A stretch of DNA of 64,000 nucleotides from Macrocybe gigantea (GCA_011319805.1 SJRY01000075.1:1-64000), one strand, 5' to 3'; shown: positions 10,745 to 24,378, counted from the stretch's first letter. Program-made: numbers and translations. Notes: a model not told the origin generated them from the sequence alone.

Positions 10745-13261
10745 CTAATCAATCTCCTCCATCGCCGACGTCGAGGCACCCTCCGCTGCCGGAGCAGCCT
10801 CCGTGGATGCCGATGCCGCAGCTGGCTCTTCCTCCTCCTCGTCAACGTCAAGTCCGAGGCTGTGAACGCAACCTGGTCAGCAACCGGAGATAACACGACA
10901 GAAACCTCGAGCACTTACGCAATCATGCGATGGATACGCTTAGCGAACGAGGTCGGCTCCTCGAGGGTGAAGCCCGAGGTGAGCAGCGCCGTCTCGAACA
11001 ACAGGTACGTCAAATCCCGCACGGACTTGTCAGCCTTGTCCTCGGCCACCTTCCTCTTCAGCTCCTTGATGATGGCGTTGTGCGGGTTCAGCTCCAGCGT
11101 CTTCTTTGACGCCATGTACGATGACATTGACGAGTCCCGAAGAGCCTGTGCCTTCATGATACGCTCCTGTATTCATTCAATGCAAAAATTTCGATCCGTC
11201 AGCGATCGCGACTAGAAATGAAACACAACGTACCATGTTCGACGACCAACCGAACTGCCCGGTAACGAGAACGCACGGCGAATCGGTGATGCGGTTCGAG
11301 ACGACCACCTTCTCGACCTTGTCGCCAAGGGCATCCTTGACAGTCGAGCACAGGTCGGAATACTCCGCGACCTCTTTCTCGCGCTCCTTCTTCTCCTCTT
11401 CAGTCTCCTCAAGCTCCAAGCCCTCCTTCGACACGCAGACGAGCTTCCTGCCCTCGAACTCCTTCAACTGCGTAATCGCGTATTCGTCAATCGGGTCGAC
11501 CAGCAAGAGAACTTCAAAGCCCTTCTTCTTGAGCACCTCCAGGAATGGAGAGTCCCTGACGGCTGCGAGCGATTCGCCCGTGAGGTAATAGATCGACTTT
11601 TGCACCTCGGGCATGCGAGCAATGTAATCTGCATCTCGACGTCAGTAAGACCGCACTTTACAGACCGTGAACAAAAACTCACCCTTAAGCGAGGTTTGCT
11701 CATCCGTCGATTTCGTCGAGTAGAAGCGCAGGAACTCGGCGAGCTTGCTGCGGTTCTGCGCATCTTCGTGGATACCAAGTTTGAGGTTCTTGCCAAAGGC
11801 TTCGTAGAACTTGTTGAAGTTGTCCTTGTCCTCGGCTATCTCGCTGAAAAGGTCGAGGCACTTCTTCACGATGTTCTTGCGGATAACCTTGAGGATTTTG
11901 TTTTGCTGCAGCGTCTCACGCGAGATGTTGAGAGGGAGATCCTCAGAGTCGACGATGCCCTTGACGAAGTTGAGATATTCGGGGATGAGGTCCTCGCAGT
12001 CATCCATAATGAAGACGCGGCGGACGTAGAGCTTTATGTTATTGCGCTTCTTCTTGGACTCGAAGAGATCGAAGGGAGCGCTAAGAAAACGATTCAGAAA
12101 CCTTGCTAAGCGAGAGCAAGACGACACCTACCGCTTTGGAACGAACAGGATAGCCTTGAACTCGAGTTGACCCTCGACAGAGAAATGCTTGACGGCTAGG
12201 TGATCCTCCCAGTCGTTGGTCAAGCTCTTGTAGAAAGCGGCATACTCCTCGTTGGTAATGTCTTGAGGGTTGCGCGTCCAGATCGGTTTCGTCTTATTAA
12301 GCTCCTCGTTTGTGACTTCCTTCTCCTTGATCTTCTTTGTCTTCTTTTCCTTGGGCTTCTCCTCCTCATCCTCAACTTCCTCGATTTTTGACTCTTTCGA
12401 TTCCTCCTCTGCGGCTTCTTCCTCATCCTCGACTTCCTAAATTAGGCATTAGTTTTTGGTCTGGAGAACGAAGGATAAAATACAGCGCACCTTCTCAACC
12501 TCTTTAGTGACGGCGAGCTGAATGGGGTACGAGATGAACTCGGAGTGCTTTTTCACAATGTCCTTGATCCTCTTCTCCTCGAGGTACTCGAGCTGATCCT
12601 CTTTGAGGAAGAGGCGAATCTCAGTGCCGCGGCCGAGGGGTTCGTTGACGGTGTCTAGAGTGATGGTGAATGTGCCACCAGCAGCGGACTCCCAAATGTA
12701 TTGCTCATCGTCGTTGTGTTTCGAAATAACTTGAACACGTTCAGCTACGAGGTAGGCCGAGTAGAAACCGACACCGAATTGACCGATCATGGAGATATCG
12801 GCACCTGCGCTGAGTGCCTCCATGAAGCCCTGTCGAGAAGAGCACGTCAGAACTATGGTTCACAAGCGTAGAAATTCGCTAGCCACTGACCTTTGTGCCA
12901 GACTTGGCGATGGTGCCGAGGTTGTTGACCAGATCGGCCTTGGTCATACCGATACCGGTATCGCGGATCCTGAGGACCTTGTTCTCCTTGTCTGGTGTGA
13001 TGCGGATGTAAAGATCCTTTTCGGTGTCGAGGACAGAGGGGTCGGTCAGGGACGCGTAGCGAATTTTGTCGAGAGCATCAGATCCGTTAGAGATCAGCTC
13101 GCGAAGGAAGATCTCTTTGTTGGAGTAGAAAGTGTCTGGAGGCGAAGGTCGTCGTAAGATACGACTTGTCAAAAGGAAAAGACTGCGCAAGGCCACTCAC
13201 TGATAATCAAGTCAAGCAACTGACTGATCTCGGCTTGGAATCCAAAGCTTTCTGTTGCCAT
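10745..13261 (-). CDS. HSP90: Cytosolic heat shock protein 90
   Basis: This is the ATP-dependent dimeric chaperone of the cytosol. It starts [20 protein letters not shown], then an intron, then [16 protein letters not shown]. The GHKL ATPase motifs are visible ([23 protein letters not shown]). A long Glu/Lys linker follows (about 12430-12310), then the middle domain ([22 protein letters not shown]) and the C-terminal dimerisation domain. Introns interrupt the gene several times (for example near 13200, 12880, 12450, 12100, 11650 and 11190) and all exons keep frame. The protein is about 700 residues, as expected. It ends MEEID rather than the usual MEEVD that docks TPR co-chaperones. A heat-shock element lies about 220 bp upstream. 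Confidence 0.97.
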
Positions 13262-13477
13262 TGCTGGGTCTCTATAGATACAATTATAAACTGTTTGGAA
13301 CATATGGACGATGTGCAAGTGAGATGCTCACTTTTTTCGATGGAGATCGGTGGAGAAGAAGGGGGAGATGGACTGGCAAAAGATCTACCGCGTCTGAATC
13401 CTTTATGTATCCTAATTTTTTGATTCTCGAAAAATCCGAAACTTGCCTTTTTTGGGGAAGGGAAAGTGATAGGTGTA

Positions 13478-13490
13478 GAACGTTCTCGAA
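13478..13490 (-). promoter_or_regulatory. Heat-shock element upstream of HSP90
   Basis: The sequence GAACGTTCTCGAA is three perfect alternating inverted 5-bp units (GAA-nn-TTC-nn-GAA), the consensus binding site for a trimer of heat shock factor HSF1. It lies about 217 bp upstream of the HSP90 start codon. A second, two-unit site (TTCTCGAA) is at 13424-13431. HSF control of HSP90 is established in fungi; its use here is inferred from position. Confidence 0.75.
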
Positions 13491-14281
13491 TCTTTTCCTC
13501 TACTTACGTTGTTTGGGCGCATGCCATGTACGAATATACACGTATCGACTTGTATTTTTCTTTCTTGTTCTCAAATTTCCAAGAATGAAATACATACTCA
13601 ATACCAGCCTCTTTCCAGGGGGTCTGTCGCCACACACCTCCACGACGATGGACTGGACATAGAAAGTCTATTCTAGAATTGCAGCCACGTGGCTGATCGA
13701 TCAAGGAGCTTCAAGCCAAGGGCATCTTGAGAAAATGAAGGGTACACTCATTCGCGCATCATGTCTGAAATTATTGTGATTCAACACCACGCAGCCTGCG
13801 CGTGGATCTGTGCACCGTGAAGATGACGGGAAACGGAAATATAGCTGTTTCTCAGATGACCGTATCTTCATCGGAAGTGATGGTCAACTCTCTCTCCATG
13901 ACACTTGAGCTGCCTCAATTAAATAAGGAGCTGTTCCGTTTGCGGCTGAGATTCGACTTCCTTGAACGAAAGCGCATATCGCGCTCAAGAGAAGGGAAAT
14001 TAATCACTTTCGTGGACAAAGCGACTGTCAGTGTTAGCAACTAACATCGGTCAACACTGTCGATCGAGCAACCACATCTGGATCCATTTCTCATGAATAC
14101 CGATGCATCATGCGATGACCTCTGCGTTCGGAGCAAAGTTTTCCTATGATATGATGGTACTTGCAAGAACCTTTGGTTTAGGCTCCGACGTGCTGGCGAC
14201 TCTTAATTCGGCTCATTGGGAGACTTTTAACCATATGTGCAAATTGCGGCAACCGTTCAATCTCCACTCTGTCAAACCACC
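13491..14281. other. Divergent intergenic region between HSP90 and the FMO gene
   Basis: No gene is supported. A plus-strand ORF of 80 codons (13802-14044) has no recognisable domain. The stretch probably contains both promoters. Confidence 0.4.
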
Positions 14282-16508
14282 ATGGCGATCCCTGAACAGT
14301 CGCTTCATGGCAAACGCGTTGGCATTGTCGGCGCGGGTGCTGCTGGTCTCATAACTGCGCATGTCCTTTCTCAGGATGGCTTTGACGTTCGGGTCATCAC
14401 GCGAGACCAGTCTCCAGGTGGCGTATGGGCAAAAAACGCATTTATCCCGGCCTTCAGATAAACAAGTGAGTCTCAAGTGGCTCTCTTCATACAAAGATTT
14501 CGTTCAACTTCAATCTTTTCTACACCTCAACAGCGTGCACGGAGAATTCAGATTCTCTCCACTCATCATGCCCTCACCGGCAGGGGCTTCTGAGAGCGGC
14601 GGACGCCTTACAGGCGACGACATGTGCGCCTATATGGAGAAATTTGCAAATATTTTTGTTCGCGATAAAATCCAGTTGAACACAGAAGTCCTTAAATTGA
14701 GCCGAGCTAGTGACCATGGCTGGGTTGTAAGAACAAAAGACGTTCGCGATGGCTCTGAGAGTGAGCTTGTTTTTGACCGACTTGTTCTATGCTCTGGGGT
14801 AAACCTTTTCGAGTTCGGGGACCCTATCGGCGAGCTTAGTCGTTGCTACAGGGATGCAGCAGATCAAATATACCCGAGGATTTTTCTGCTGCTGCCGCGA
14901 AAAAAGCGAATTATTGTGGCATGGTTATCCATTCGGCGCAATTCAAGTCTAGACTAGACGACATCCTCGAGAAGACACGACCTTTTCCCGATCGAGACCA
15001 AGCAAATATAGTCATCATAGGTGGCGGGAAGTCCGCGCAAGAGTACGGACTAATTGCTTCCCCGGCGGATTCCTCTTCTTTCTGACTTTAATTCTGCGTC
15101 GAAGCATTGCAGCTTACCTTGCCAATGAAGGACGCAAAGTGACCACAGTGTTTGAGAAAGCCGATGCCGTGCTAGCAGTGTCTACACCTTTGCCCGACTT
15201 CATCCGGCGAAGCAGGTTGTCCATCAACATCCTTTTTGACTTCTCTTGAATACTAAGAAACATCGTCCCCAGATTCCTAGGTATCTTGTCACCGCACATA
15301 GAGCTGAGAACGAGACTGGAGTATGTCTTTTTTTTAATCTGTTGTTCCAAGCATAATTCAGCTCATGCCTGACGAAGACGCTTCTTGCATACGACGTGGC
15401 TCGGGAGCAAAATAGTGCACTTCATCTGGGATAAAATTTCTCAAACTTCTGTAGGGGGCGCTTTTAATATCCATGCCTACTGACGTTTAATCTAGCTTGA
15501 CCTTACAGCTTGACGCTCTCCGTCTGCCAAAAGATTCTCCCTTGCGAAACGTCCACTCATTATTCTGGGGCATACGCACAAATGATGAGGGTGTATACCG
15601 TCCCAACAGCTTCCACAGTCTTGTGAATGCTGGCCAAATACATGTCATAGCACCTGCACGAGCCGAATGTTTTGCGCAAGATGGAAAATCCATTTTGCTT
15701 AGCGACGGGAAGTCGATTCCCGCGGACATTTTGATTCTGGCAACAGGTTATGCATCTTCGTGGGCCGGTTTGTTTGACGGTGCGTATTTTATCTCGTCTC
15801 TTGCTTCGGTTTCAGTGCTCTAATTTGATATGTGCAGAGAGTACAGCTGAGGAGATAGGTATCAATAGACATCCACCGTCGATGGAAGTGAAAGACACGT
15901 GGAACTACACAAGTCTCGCTTACCCGCCGCCTGGCCATTCAGGGAGGGAGCAGTGGGCATCGTCGATATACCGTGGGCTTGTTCCCGCCAATAACCTCCA
16001 TAAACGCGATTTTGCGATCAATGGTGCAGTCGTGCGTAAAAACAGGCTTTGCTTTCCATATGAACAAACTCAACGTCCTTGGTACAGTTCACAACCAACA
16101 ATGGCTATGTGTATGAGGTGTCGGCCCATTGGATATCGTCTTACTTTCTCGAAGACAACATGCGTCTCCCGAGTTCCCCTGAAGAGGCTATGATGCTCGC
16201 GGAGCGTAACTCTGCATGGTTAAGAAAGAGATTCCCAGATATGTTGTTGTGGGTGAATGAAAGCTATAGCAGCAATCTGGCATTCTGGGAGTATGTTTTT
16301 TCACCACTTCAACAGAGCATAACTGATCGTCGTGCATGTGGATAGCTGGCCCCAAGCAGTTGATGAGCTCTTGGAGGACATGCATCTCCCCAGCCTGCGA
16401 AGCGGCGGAAACTGGCTGACTTGGCCTTTCAAGATCATCAGTCTCGATGAAATTGCCAACCTTGGTCAGGAGCGGCAGGAAAAGCGGCGATCTGTGTCAT
16501 ACTCGTGA
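14282..16508 (+). CDS. Flavin-containing monooxygenase-like protein
   Basis: This is a class B flavoprotein monooxygenase-like enzyme that uses FAD and NADPH to oxygenate a substrate I cannot identify. The start MAIPEQSLHGKRVG leads into the FAD Rossmann motif GAGAAGL. It is followed by GGVWA, the second nucleotide-binding motif IIGGGKSAQ (about 15015-15040), and ATGYASSW near 15750. Five or more short introns are needed, for example 14471-14533 before VHGEFRFSP, 14800-14850, and one splitting SAQD-IAAYLANEG. The C-terminus ends QEKRRSVSYS. The frame breaks once, at the A6 run 14431-14436, where one more A would restore it. The neighbours give no pathway clue. Confidence 0.8.
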
Positions 16509-16634
16509 AATCTATGGATGGAAAGTTGTTATATGCGCATATTATTCCCCACTATATCAATATATATATACGATTTCATGAAAGGAAAGACGGTCGTAAC
16601 AAGGATGCGTCGATTCGGTCGTAAAAATCGTGAA

Positions 16635-19600
16635 CTAGCCGTGCGATTGCGATAACGGACTAGGCTTTCGCTCAGATACAAGCCCTCGCCGCCCTTTCAG
16701 GACCTCGATCATTGCCCTCAGCTCCTCTAGCTCATCCTTTAGCAGATTATTGTCGTCGTGCAACTTTTTGTTCGCCTTAATCATTTCAGATCTCTCGAGC
16801 TCGAATGCAACGATCTCGGCCTCTGTTGGGTAACGTGCTTGACGAGCTTCGCGCGAGACGTGCGACAGTTGAGCTTCAAGAGATTGAATTTGCCGACGAC
16901 AGATGCTGCATAGAGCGTGTAAGATGCAGGAAGATCAATGCAATGATGGGGATGCAGCATACCGAAGGTGGTCGGTTAGTTCCGTTTGAGTGTTCTCGTA
17001 ACTCTCCAGACAAAGCTCCATCTTTTTGTATTGACTCTGCATAAGCTTCATCTGTTCTTTGGCATCGTTAAATTCTGCGAAGTCCGAGTCCCTGACTTGG
17101 ATGTCAGAGAGAAAGGATAAACATTGAAGCTTCGCTACTCACCATAGTCGCTGTAGATTGAGATGTTGTTCTATCTGTGTTTCATAGTCATGCAGTCGGT
17201 CTATCTTGTGTTGATTTTCCTTCTTCTGCGTTTCCAACTCGAAGACCTTCTTGGAGGCTTCAGCTAAAAGTTTGCTTTGAGCGGTGAAACGAGCCTGGGT
17301 ATATGGGAAATCAGCGTTCTCATGTTTGCAGACCTCGCAAGTTCTCACCTGAGCTTCCTTCTCTGTACTTCGCAACGCAGTCGCTTCTGAGATCCAAGAC
17401 TTCTTTTCTTCTCGGAGCTCCTTTAACTTTTGCTGAAGTTCCGTGTTCCAATCGGCGTACTTGTCCTTAGCAGAGGAAGCTTGTTTTTTATGGTCGCGAA
17501 GCTCTGCCTCGAGACGAATCACTTCTGCACGATATTTTCGAAGTTTGTTGTACTGATGGCCAACTCAAGGTCAGAAAGGAGAGTGCTTCACTCAAATTTA
17601 CGAGACATACCAAGCCTTGTCGTTCGTTCTCGGCACTTTTGGTCAGAACGCGATCTTCGTAAAGACGACCGATGTGTTTAACGTTTTCCCTCGAAAGCCA
17701 CTGCTCAAAATTGAGCTCATTCCTCAGAAGCAGTATCTCCCGTTGCAGTGATGATATAACTTGGATGATGTGGGGTGGAACGTCTCCGTTGTCGGATGAT
17801 TGTGGAGCAGCAATGACCTCCGTCGTATGTGATTGCTTTGTGGCCGGGAATGACGCTGATGACCATTGGGCACTCGGCTTCTGCACTTCCAGGTTCAGAT
17901 TTGATTTCAACGCTATCGAAGTATTGATCATATCGTCGAGAGAAATGGTCGTTTTGGTTGTGGAAAGATCAATGGGGCGAATGGCTGCTGGAGAATTGTC
18001 CGGTTGTTCATCATCATGCGAAGCGTCGGTGGGGAGTTTAGTAGAAATCCCGAGAGCACTCGACCGCACATCAAGCATAATCGCTTCACTCGTGATGCGC
18101 GAAACATTGTAATGTGCCCAAAATTCGATTTCGGACATCTCAGCGGATGCGTCACGCCAGATAAGAAGCGGATGGCAAACATGTTCACGAATCAGACGCT
18201 GGTTCAGATATGAGAACCGCAAGACAGGCGAAGAAATAAACATATTCGCACCTCGCTTTTGCGTCGGATCTCATTCTCAGCAATGGCTTTGTCCCAATCT
18301 AGAGTGTAAGGACTCGCAACGCCGCTGGATAGAAGATATTGACCTGGTCCACTGAGGAATTTTAGCACATTTGACGGGTATAAATAGTACAACATCGTAA
18401 AATATGGCCGCGGAGAAGGCGGCGAGGAGGGGGTCGCAACAAAGGTCAATTCAAGTCTTTCCCACCCGAGGTCTGGCCTGATAGGAAGTACGTGGTTGTT
18501 TTCTCGCTCTAGCTCCTGTTCGAACTCGGGGTCTGGGGGCTCGTCGGTGAATGAATGGGATCCAGATGGAAGCCTCTCTTTCCAATGCAACAATCTCGCC
18601 AAAACTGCGAGAAGTTTAGGGAGCATAGCTTTGAGATCCCCACGTGCATGAACAGCAAAAATCGGAAGCAGTTTGACGAGCAAGGTGAGGGCAGCAGAGC
18701 AGACGGTCGAGGAGTTGTCCAAAAGTAGGGACATCAGAACACTTGCCATCAGCGGATGGGTAGCCAAAGTAGCGGGGGAGGCATCGAAATGTGGTGTTGA
18801 CGTGTACAAATTGAGCAGCATGAGCAACTGTAGTCGCGAGCCAGGATTAGCAAAATGAACGTATATTTCCGTAAATAGATCCTAAGGTCCATGAATTTGG
18901 TAAGGTTGACATCTTAAAAGACCTTGAGACGTTACCTGAGGGCGCTCCGCCCCATACCTGAGAAGTATGTCCTCCAGGTTCAGCTTCCAATGCGTCCGCT
19001 TTTCTCGCTGTTCTGCGTCCAAGTCGGCCCACTCCAACACATCATTACCTGAGCTTTCATTGTATGCATCGAGGAGATATAGATCAAACAATCGGCGCCG
19101 GAAGTCTCCCACTTTTTCCTGGTACACCTGTTCTGTCTTCTGCAATGCCGAGATTATGAGCTCTTTCGCGTGATTTATTGTCAAAGTCGGAAGCCTTGGC
19201 TCTCGCAAGGCTGGCCGAAGGACGACATCGAACCAAGACACGACCGAAGTGCAAGGTAGGATGGGGCCCAGGTGATAAAGAATAGCCAAGAAAATTTCTG
19301 TCTGATAGATGGAAGCATGGTCGACAACGTCGTGATGAATTTGTTGCAACTCTTCCTCTAGGTGAAATAACAGCACTTCGGCTTCTGGGGACGAGGAGCA
19401 TTCGAGGACGAACTCGTCAACATAGCTGAGGAGATCTGTTATTGGTAGTGCATCAGGCGCAGATTCAAGCGCTGCGCGAACGTATCGGGGAAGAGTGGAT
19501 ATCTGCATGCCCAGATGGCATTCATCCGTTCGCGGAAAGTCCAGGATGAGGTAAAGATTTGAAGACCTTTGTCGCTTTGTTAGGTTCCGAGGATCGCGAC

Positions 19601-19670
19601 AAGCAGTGGCAAATATCTCTGCCGAAGGCTTCTCGTCATCGTCGCCAACGTCGAGCTCGCCAGTTTCCAC
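16635..19670 (-). CDS. TSC1: Hamartin (TSC1) homologue
   Basis: Hamartin partners tuberin (TSC2) in the Rheb GTPase-activating complex that restrains TORC1. The N-terminal half (19670 to about 18260) is an all-helical HEAT-like domain with hamartin-type segments (LYLILDFPRTDECHLGM, then NLEDILLRYGAERPQ and LMLLNLYTSTPHFDASP). The middle (about 18210-17700) is low complexity, and the C-terminal third is coiled coil (LRNELNFEQWLSRENVKHI, then LQQKLKELREEKKSW, and a last helix ending RRGLVSERKPSP). Several short introns separate the exons. The size of roughly 900 residues fits fungal hamartins. The start is 145 bp from the NAC-alpha start on the other strand, so the two probably share a promoter. 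Family assignment rests on architecture and sequence feel; no search was run. Confidence 0.78.
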
Positions 19671-19815
19671 ATTTTAAAAATCAGACGTGAGTACTAGCCT
19701 GATTCTGCATTTGAGAGCGGTCAGGAGTAAAAATGCTTGGTGACACTTGTGGAATGCGATTGGATGGATGTGGACCCTGGAATCTGGATGACTTACTCTC
19801 TTTTCCACGTTCCAG

Positions 19816-20579
<764 letters not shown>

Positions 20580-20692
20580 TGCACGTCCCTTACGCTTGTT
20601 GCATTCTCTGTATCTATCATATCGATTGTCATCTCGTTTGGGTACACGACACGCAAGCATTTCTGCATATCATCGCAAGGGGGGGCGAAAAT

Positions 20693-21689
20693 TTATTTCA
20701 GTATTTCCCAACACCTAAGCTCTACATAATAATTTGATCGCTCCCATCCGTCCTGAACTATTTCAAGACCCCGGCCGATGTATGAATCCCCAGCATCTGG
20801 TCTGGGCCCAACTCTTATGCTCATGTCCTCACAAAGACTCTGGACAAGTCCAGAAAGCTCTCCTTTCGCGAACATGTGGTAATATCTCTCGAATATCTGA
20901 GGTTGTGCCTGTTTCTCTGTTGTCCTTTCGTCCACTTTATTCAAGACCCAGGGAACGACGACGTCTTGACCAATGGATCGTGCTGTTCCACTAATGGTCG
21001 GTATCTTTCGTTTCGACAACTCATCTTGTTCTATCGCCCAGACGTAGATCAGGACTCGGCCATGGGTAGGCACGATCTGCTCGAGCAAACGCTGCATAAG
21101 GTTGTCAGAATTTTTACTCATCGGTCTCTTCAATGGTATTACCTTAACAGCAGCCTTCCTCCTTTCCACGGTGGCAAGATGGTGTATAGTTGCTATCGAG
21201 ATGGCGTAGTCCTGTGTTCATGGGGGCGATATAACTCGATAGATGTTGTAACGAGTGATAGCTGAGCACATACGAATGCACCTGTTCTCCAACCGCTCCC
21301 CAACACATCTCCCCAAACGACATCTCTGATGCACTTTGAACCCCAGCGTTTTTTGCGATTTCAAGCAATTTTCGGCTTCTATCTAGCCCGATCGTGAAAA
21401 TATCTCCTGGTCGTTCCGATGGCAAGGCCAAGTATTTCCCATTCCCCGCGCCGGAATCCAAACCTATCCATCCGGTTGGGAGGCTAGAAATGAACGTAGC
21501 TATGATAGGCCATGGCTGAATTTTCAGAGTTTTGTCGATAGCTTTGCTGAATTCGATAGCTAGTCTCACCTTGTACCGCGTCGAAGAAAAATGGGAGGCG
21601 ATCTCATCGTAGATTGCGTGGACATTCTTGTCTTCGTATGCCTGTGGATCTTCGTCCACGACAATGGCTTTAACGTCTCGCGCATTCAT
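20693..21689 (-). CDS. TRM9: tRNA wobble-uridine methyltransferase, TRM9 family
   Basis: TRM9, with TRM112, methylates carboxymethyluridine at the wobble base of tRNAs to give mcm5U and mcm5s2U. The start MNARDVKAIVVDEDPQAYED leads to IYDEIASHFSSTRYK and the SAM-binding motif GLDSGAGNGKYL. After an intron ending at a CAG before DYAISIATIHHLATVERRK, and a second 54-nt in-frame intron, the sequence resumes THGRVLIYVWAIEQDELSK. The family C-terminus is present (RYYHMFAKGEL, EIVQDGWERSNYYVEL). Length and motifs match the family. The start lies about 135 bp downstream of the ALG13 stop on the same strand. Confidence 0.93.
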
Positions 21690-21824
21690 GTGTTATCGTC
21701 TTGTCATGGACGTCGGAAGAGAGGAAATGCAAACATTTTACGATGGAACCAAAGACGGTGATTCTCAATTATAATACAAAACGACGAACAGTCATAGTGA
21801 CACCTAGCATAAACGTTGAAACTA

Positions 21825-22446
21825 CTATAAGTACCCCATTTCTTCATCCAAGATGCTGGCAAATTTACTGCCGTCGAAAGGAGGAAACGGTACAATAGAT
21901 GATGCGTCGAATTCAGCAATGACTCGAGGCAGATCTCTGAAATTGGAGATGGTGGACTTGCAACGAGATCAGCCAGAGATAGACTCACGAAACTGTCGAG
22001 GAACGCAAGTGGCCAAGGTCACTTAAAGCGACGGCCAGTTCCTCTTGATGGTTGTGCAGTAGTGTTGGGTTCGGGACTGCAATCATAGGCTTTCCGAGCC
22101 TCAACACTTCGAGTATAGTACCAGAGCCTGGCGCAACATGAATTCTGTCCAGTAATTTCCGACAACAAACAAACTTGCCTGCATGGCTAATGACAAGGTC
22201 CGCCCGCTGGTAGTCATCTTGTAATGAGGGTTTAAATCTCCAAACCTCTATGTTCACTCCATCTCGTGCTAACGATAATAGCCTTCCTCCTGCAAGGGAA
22301 GAAGAGTGCTCAAAATCGGAATTTCCGGATTGGACGACGAGATCGGTGTAGCCCTTTTCACGCAAGCTAGACAGCACGGAAGTAGAAAAGACGGACTGAA
22401 TGAGGGAGTCGAACTTTGTCGAGCCCACGGTGACAAATGCGAGCAT
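21825..22446 (-). CDS. ALG13: UDP-GlcNAc transferase catalytic subunit ALG13
   Basis: ALG13 binds the membrane anchor ALG14 on the ER and adds the second GlcNAc to the dolichol-linked oligosaccharide. It begins [19 protein letters not shown]. It has LVVQSGNS, then ADLVISHAG joined to [20 protein letters not shown], and [13 protein letters not shown]. The last exon encodes [20 protein letters not shown] and ends EEMGYL. The intron inside the HAG-SGT motif (22178-22128) begins with GC rather than GT. Length is about 185 residues, as expected for the short fungal ALG13. It is divergent from P5CR across about 110 bp. Confidence 0.93.
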
Positions 22447-22556
22447 CCCTGGCCGAACACGATCGATCAGCGACTATTGTATCCGATAAGATGTAACGGT
22501 TGCATTCTACACTATTTCAATCCCTTCTTTACTCGAAACCACAGAGAAAACGTGTC

Positions 22557-23776
22557 ATGGGTTACACTCTTTGCGTACTAGGTATCTTGACTAGCTGTTC
22601 CTTTCGGCACCATACTCAGACGCACGCCAGGATGCGGGACGATGGGTATCGCCATCTTGTCAGGGGTCGTCGACAGTCTCGATCCGACAGGTCGTCAAGC
22701 CAATGGTGTGCACGTTAAAAAGTGGGAGTCGCACACGCCCGGCACCGTCACGCCGACAGGGCCCCGGACGCGACTGTGCCAACCAGGTTCATTGCCTGTG
22801 TCAATCGCGAAACGACTGCCCAAAAGTTGCGAGCCACTTTCGGAAATCTAGGCCAACTGGGATCCAGCATCGAGGTCGTTGCTGGACAAAACGTGGCATC
22901 GGTCAAGCAAGCCGATGTCGTTCTCCTATGGTACGTCGAGTCCGTGCCTATTGTTGATTTCCATATCCTTCACCGTCTTCTGTAGCTGCAAGCCTCAACT
23001 TGCCCACATCATTCTGGACGAGACTGGAATGAGAGATGCTTTGGGAGGAAAACTTTTGATCAGCATCTTGGCTGGTGTCACGATAAATCAGCTCTCAGAA
23101 ATGGTGCTCCCGTCCACCAAAGTTATTCGTGCCATGCCCAACACCCCTTGCAAAGTGTGTAATCGTCTTACGTCTTTTCGCAGTTTCTCGCGTGGCTCTA
23201 AGACATCCTCTTCTGAATGCAGATTCGAGAAGGCATGACCGTCGTATCCACCCTCAAACCATCCGCAGAGAACGTGACTGACGAAGCCATAATCCTCAAA
23301 ATTTTCTCTTCAATCGGCAGATGTCGGTTTTTGGATGAAAAACACTTCGATGCCTGTACAGCCTTGTCAGGCTCCGGCCCCGCTTTCGCGTGCATATTCC
23401 TAGAAGCCATGGCGGATGGCGGTGTTATGATGGGCCTTCCTCGCGCAGAAGCACTGGAACTAGCTTCACAGAGTTAGTGATCTTCAAAGATTTCTGCTGG
23501 TCGGAATCTCAATCGTCGCGCCTTGTAGCTTTGCAAGGAGCCGCTCGTATGGTACTGCAGGGAGGCACACATCCCGCACAGCTCAAAGATGCCGTAACCA
23601 GTAAGCAGATATCGTTGCCGTCCCATCAATATCACTCACTCCCTGGATCAGCCCCAGGAGGATGCACTATTGCTGGATTGCTTGCGATGGAAGATGGCAA
23701 AGTTCGTTCAACCATTGCCCGTGCCATTCAAATTGCCACCGAAAGAGCATGCGACTTGGGCAAACCCAAACAATAG
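22557..23776 (+). CDS. PRO3: Pyrroline-5-carboxylate reductase
   Basis: P5CR reduces pyrroline-5-carboxylate to proline with NAD(P)H, the last step of proline synthesis. The first exon encodes MGYTLCVLG. A 69-nt intron follows, and the next exon completes the Rossmann motif as VLGCGTMGIAILSG. The later signatures are GKLLISILAGVTINQL, VIRAMPNTPCK, the substrate-loop signature ALSGSGPAFACIFLEAMADGG, and TTPGGCTIAGL across the last intron. The stop follows LGKPKQ. The frame breaks once at GGGCCCC (22759-22765), between TPTG and PDATVPTRF; one extra G restores it. All other exons keep phase. Confidence 0.93.
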
Positions 23777-24378
23777 GCGGATTACGATGCCGTCTTCATC
23801 AGCGTATTTACTCGGTATATGTACATCGAGATTTTTAAAATAGACGAGTGATGTATCCTAGCACATCTTCAACTTCTCCATCACGTCTAGAGAGAAATTA
23901 ACATGTTGCAGGAGGTAAGCATAACCGAACAGTTCTTCTAGCTCCCGTAAAATGAGAACAAAGCGTGTGGGATGACTACGCTGTCCAGAGTGTCGGAGAG
24001 CAATCATTCCGTATTCTGACGTATCACGCTCGTACAAGGGAAGAAGACATCAGTAATCTGAACAAACATTTTGTATTTGAACTAAACAGGCACGTTACGC
24101 GTGTGTCCGCCATTATGAACCGTCCGCCTCTTCAATACGATATGAGACGAAAAGCAAACAATGGGGTCCAGAGTCAATCTAGCTCAGCTTGAATGAGCGC
24201 CAACCCGTGAACAGATGAGGGAAGACGCTAAAGTGAAAGGAGCATCGACTTCTCGAACGGCGTGCTTCTGGAGAATAGCATTGCAAAGCGTAAAATACAA
24301 TAGAACTGTCAGCTTTCTGGTCAGTTGGGCAAACTACAAAGCATAGGCGAGACACGAACCAAGAGTATCACATGTATA
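23777..24378. other. Convergent intergenic region between P5CR and RPT3
   Basis: This holds the 3' ends of both genes. A 75-codon plus-strand ORF (23965-24192) has no recognisable domain and no splice partner, so no gene is called. Confidence 0.4.
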
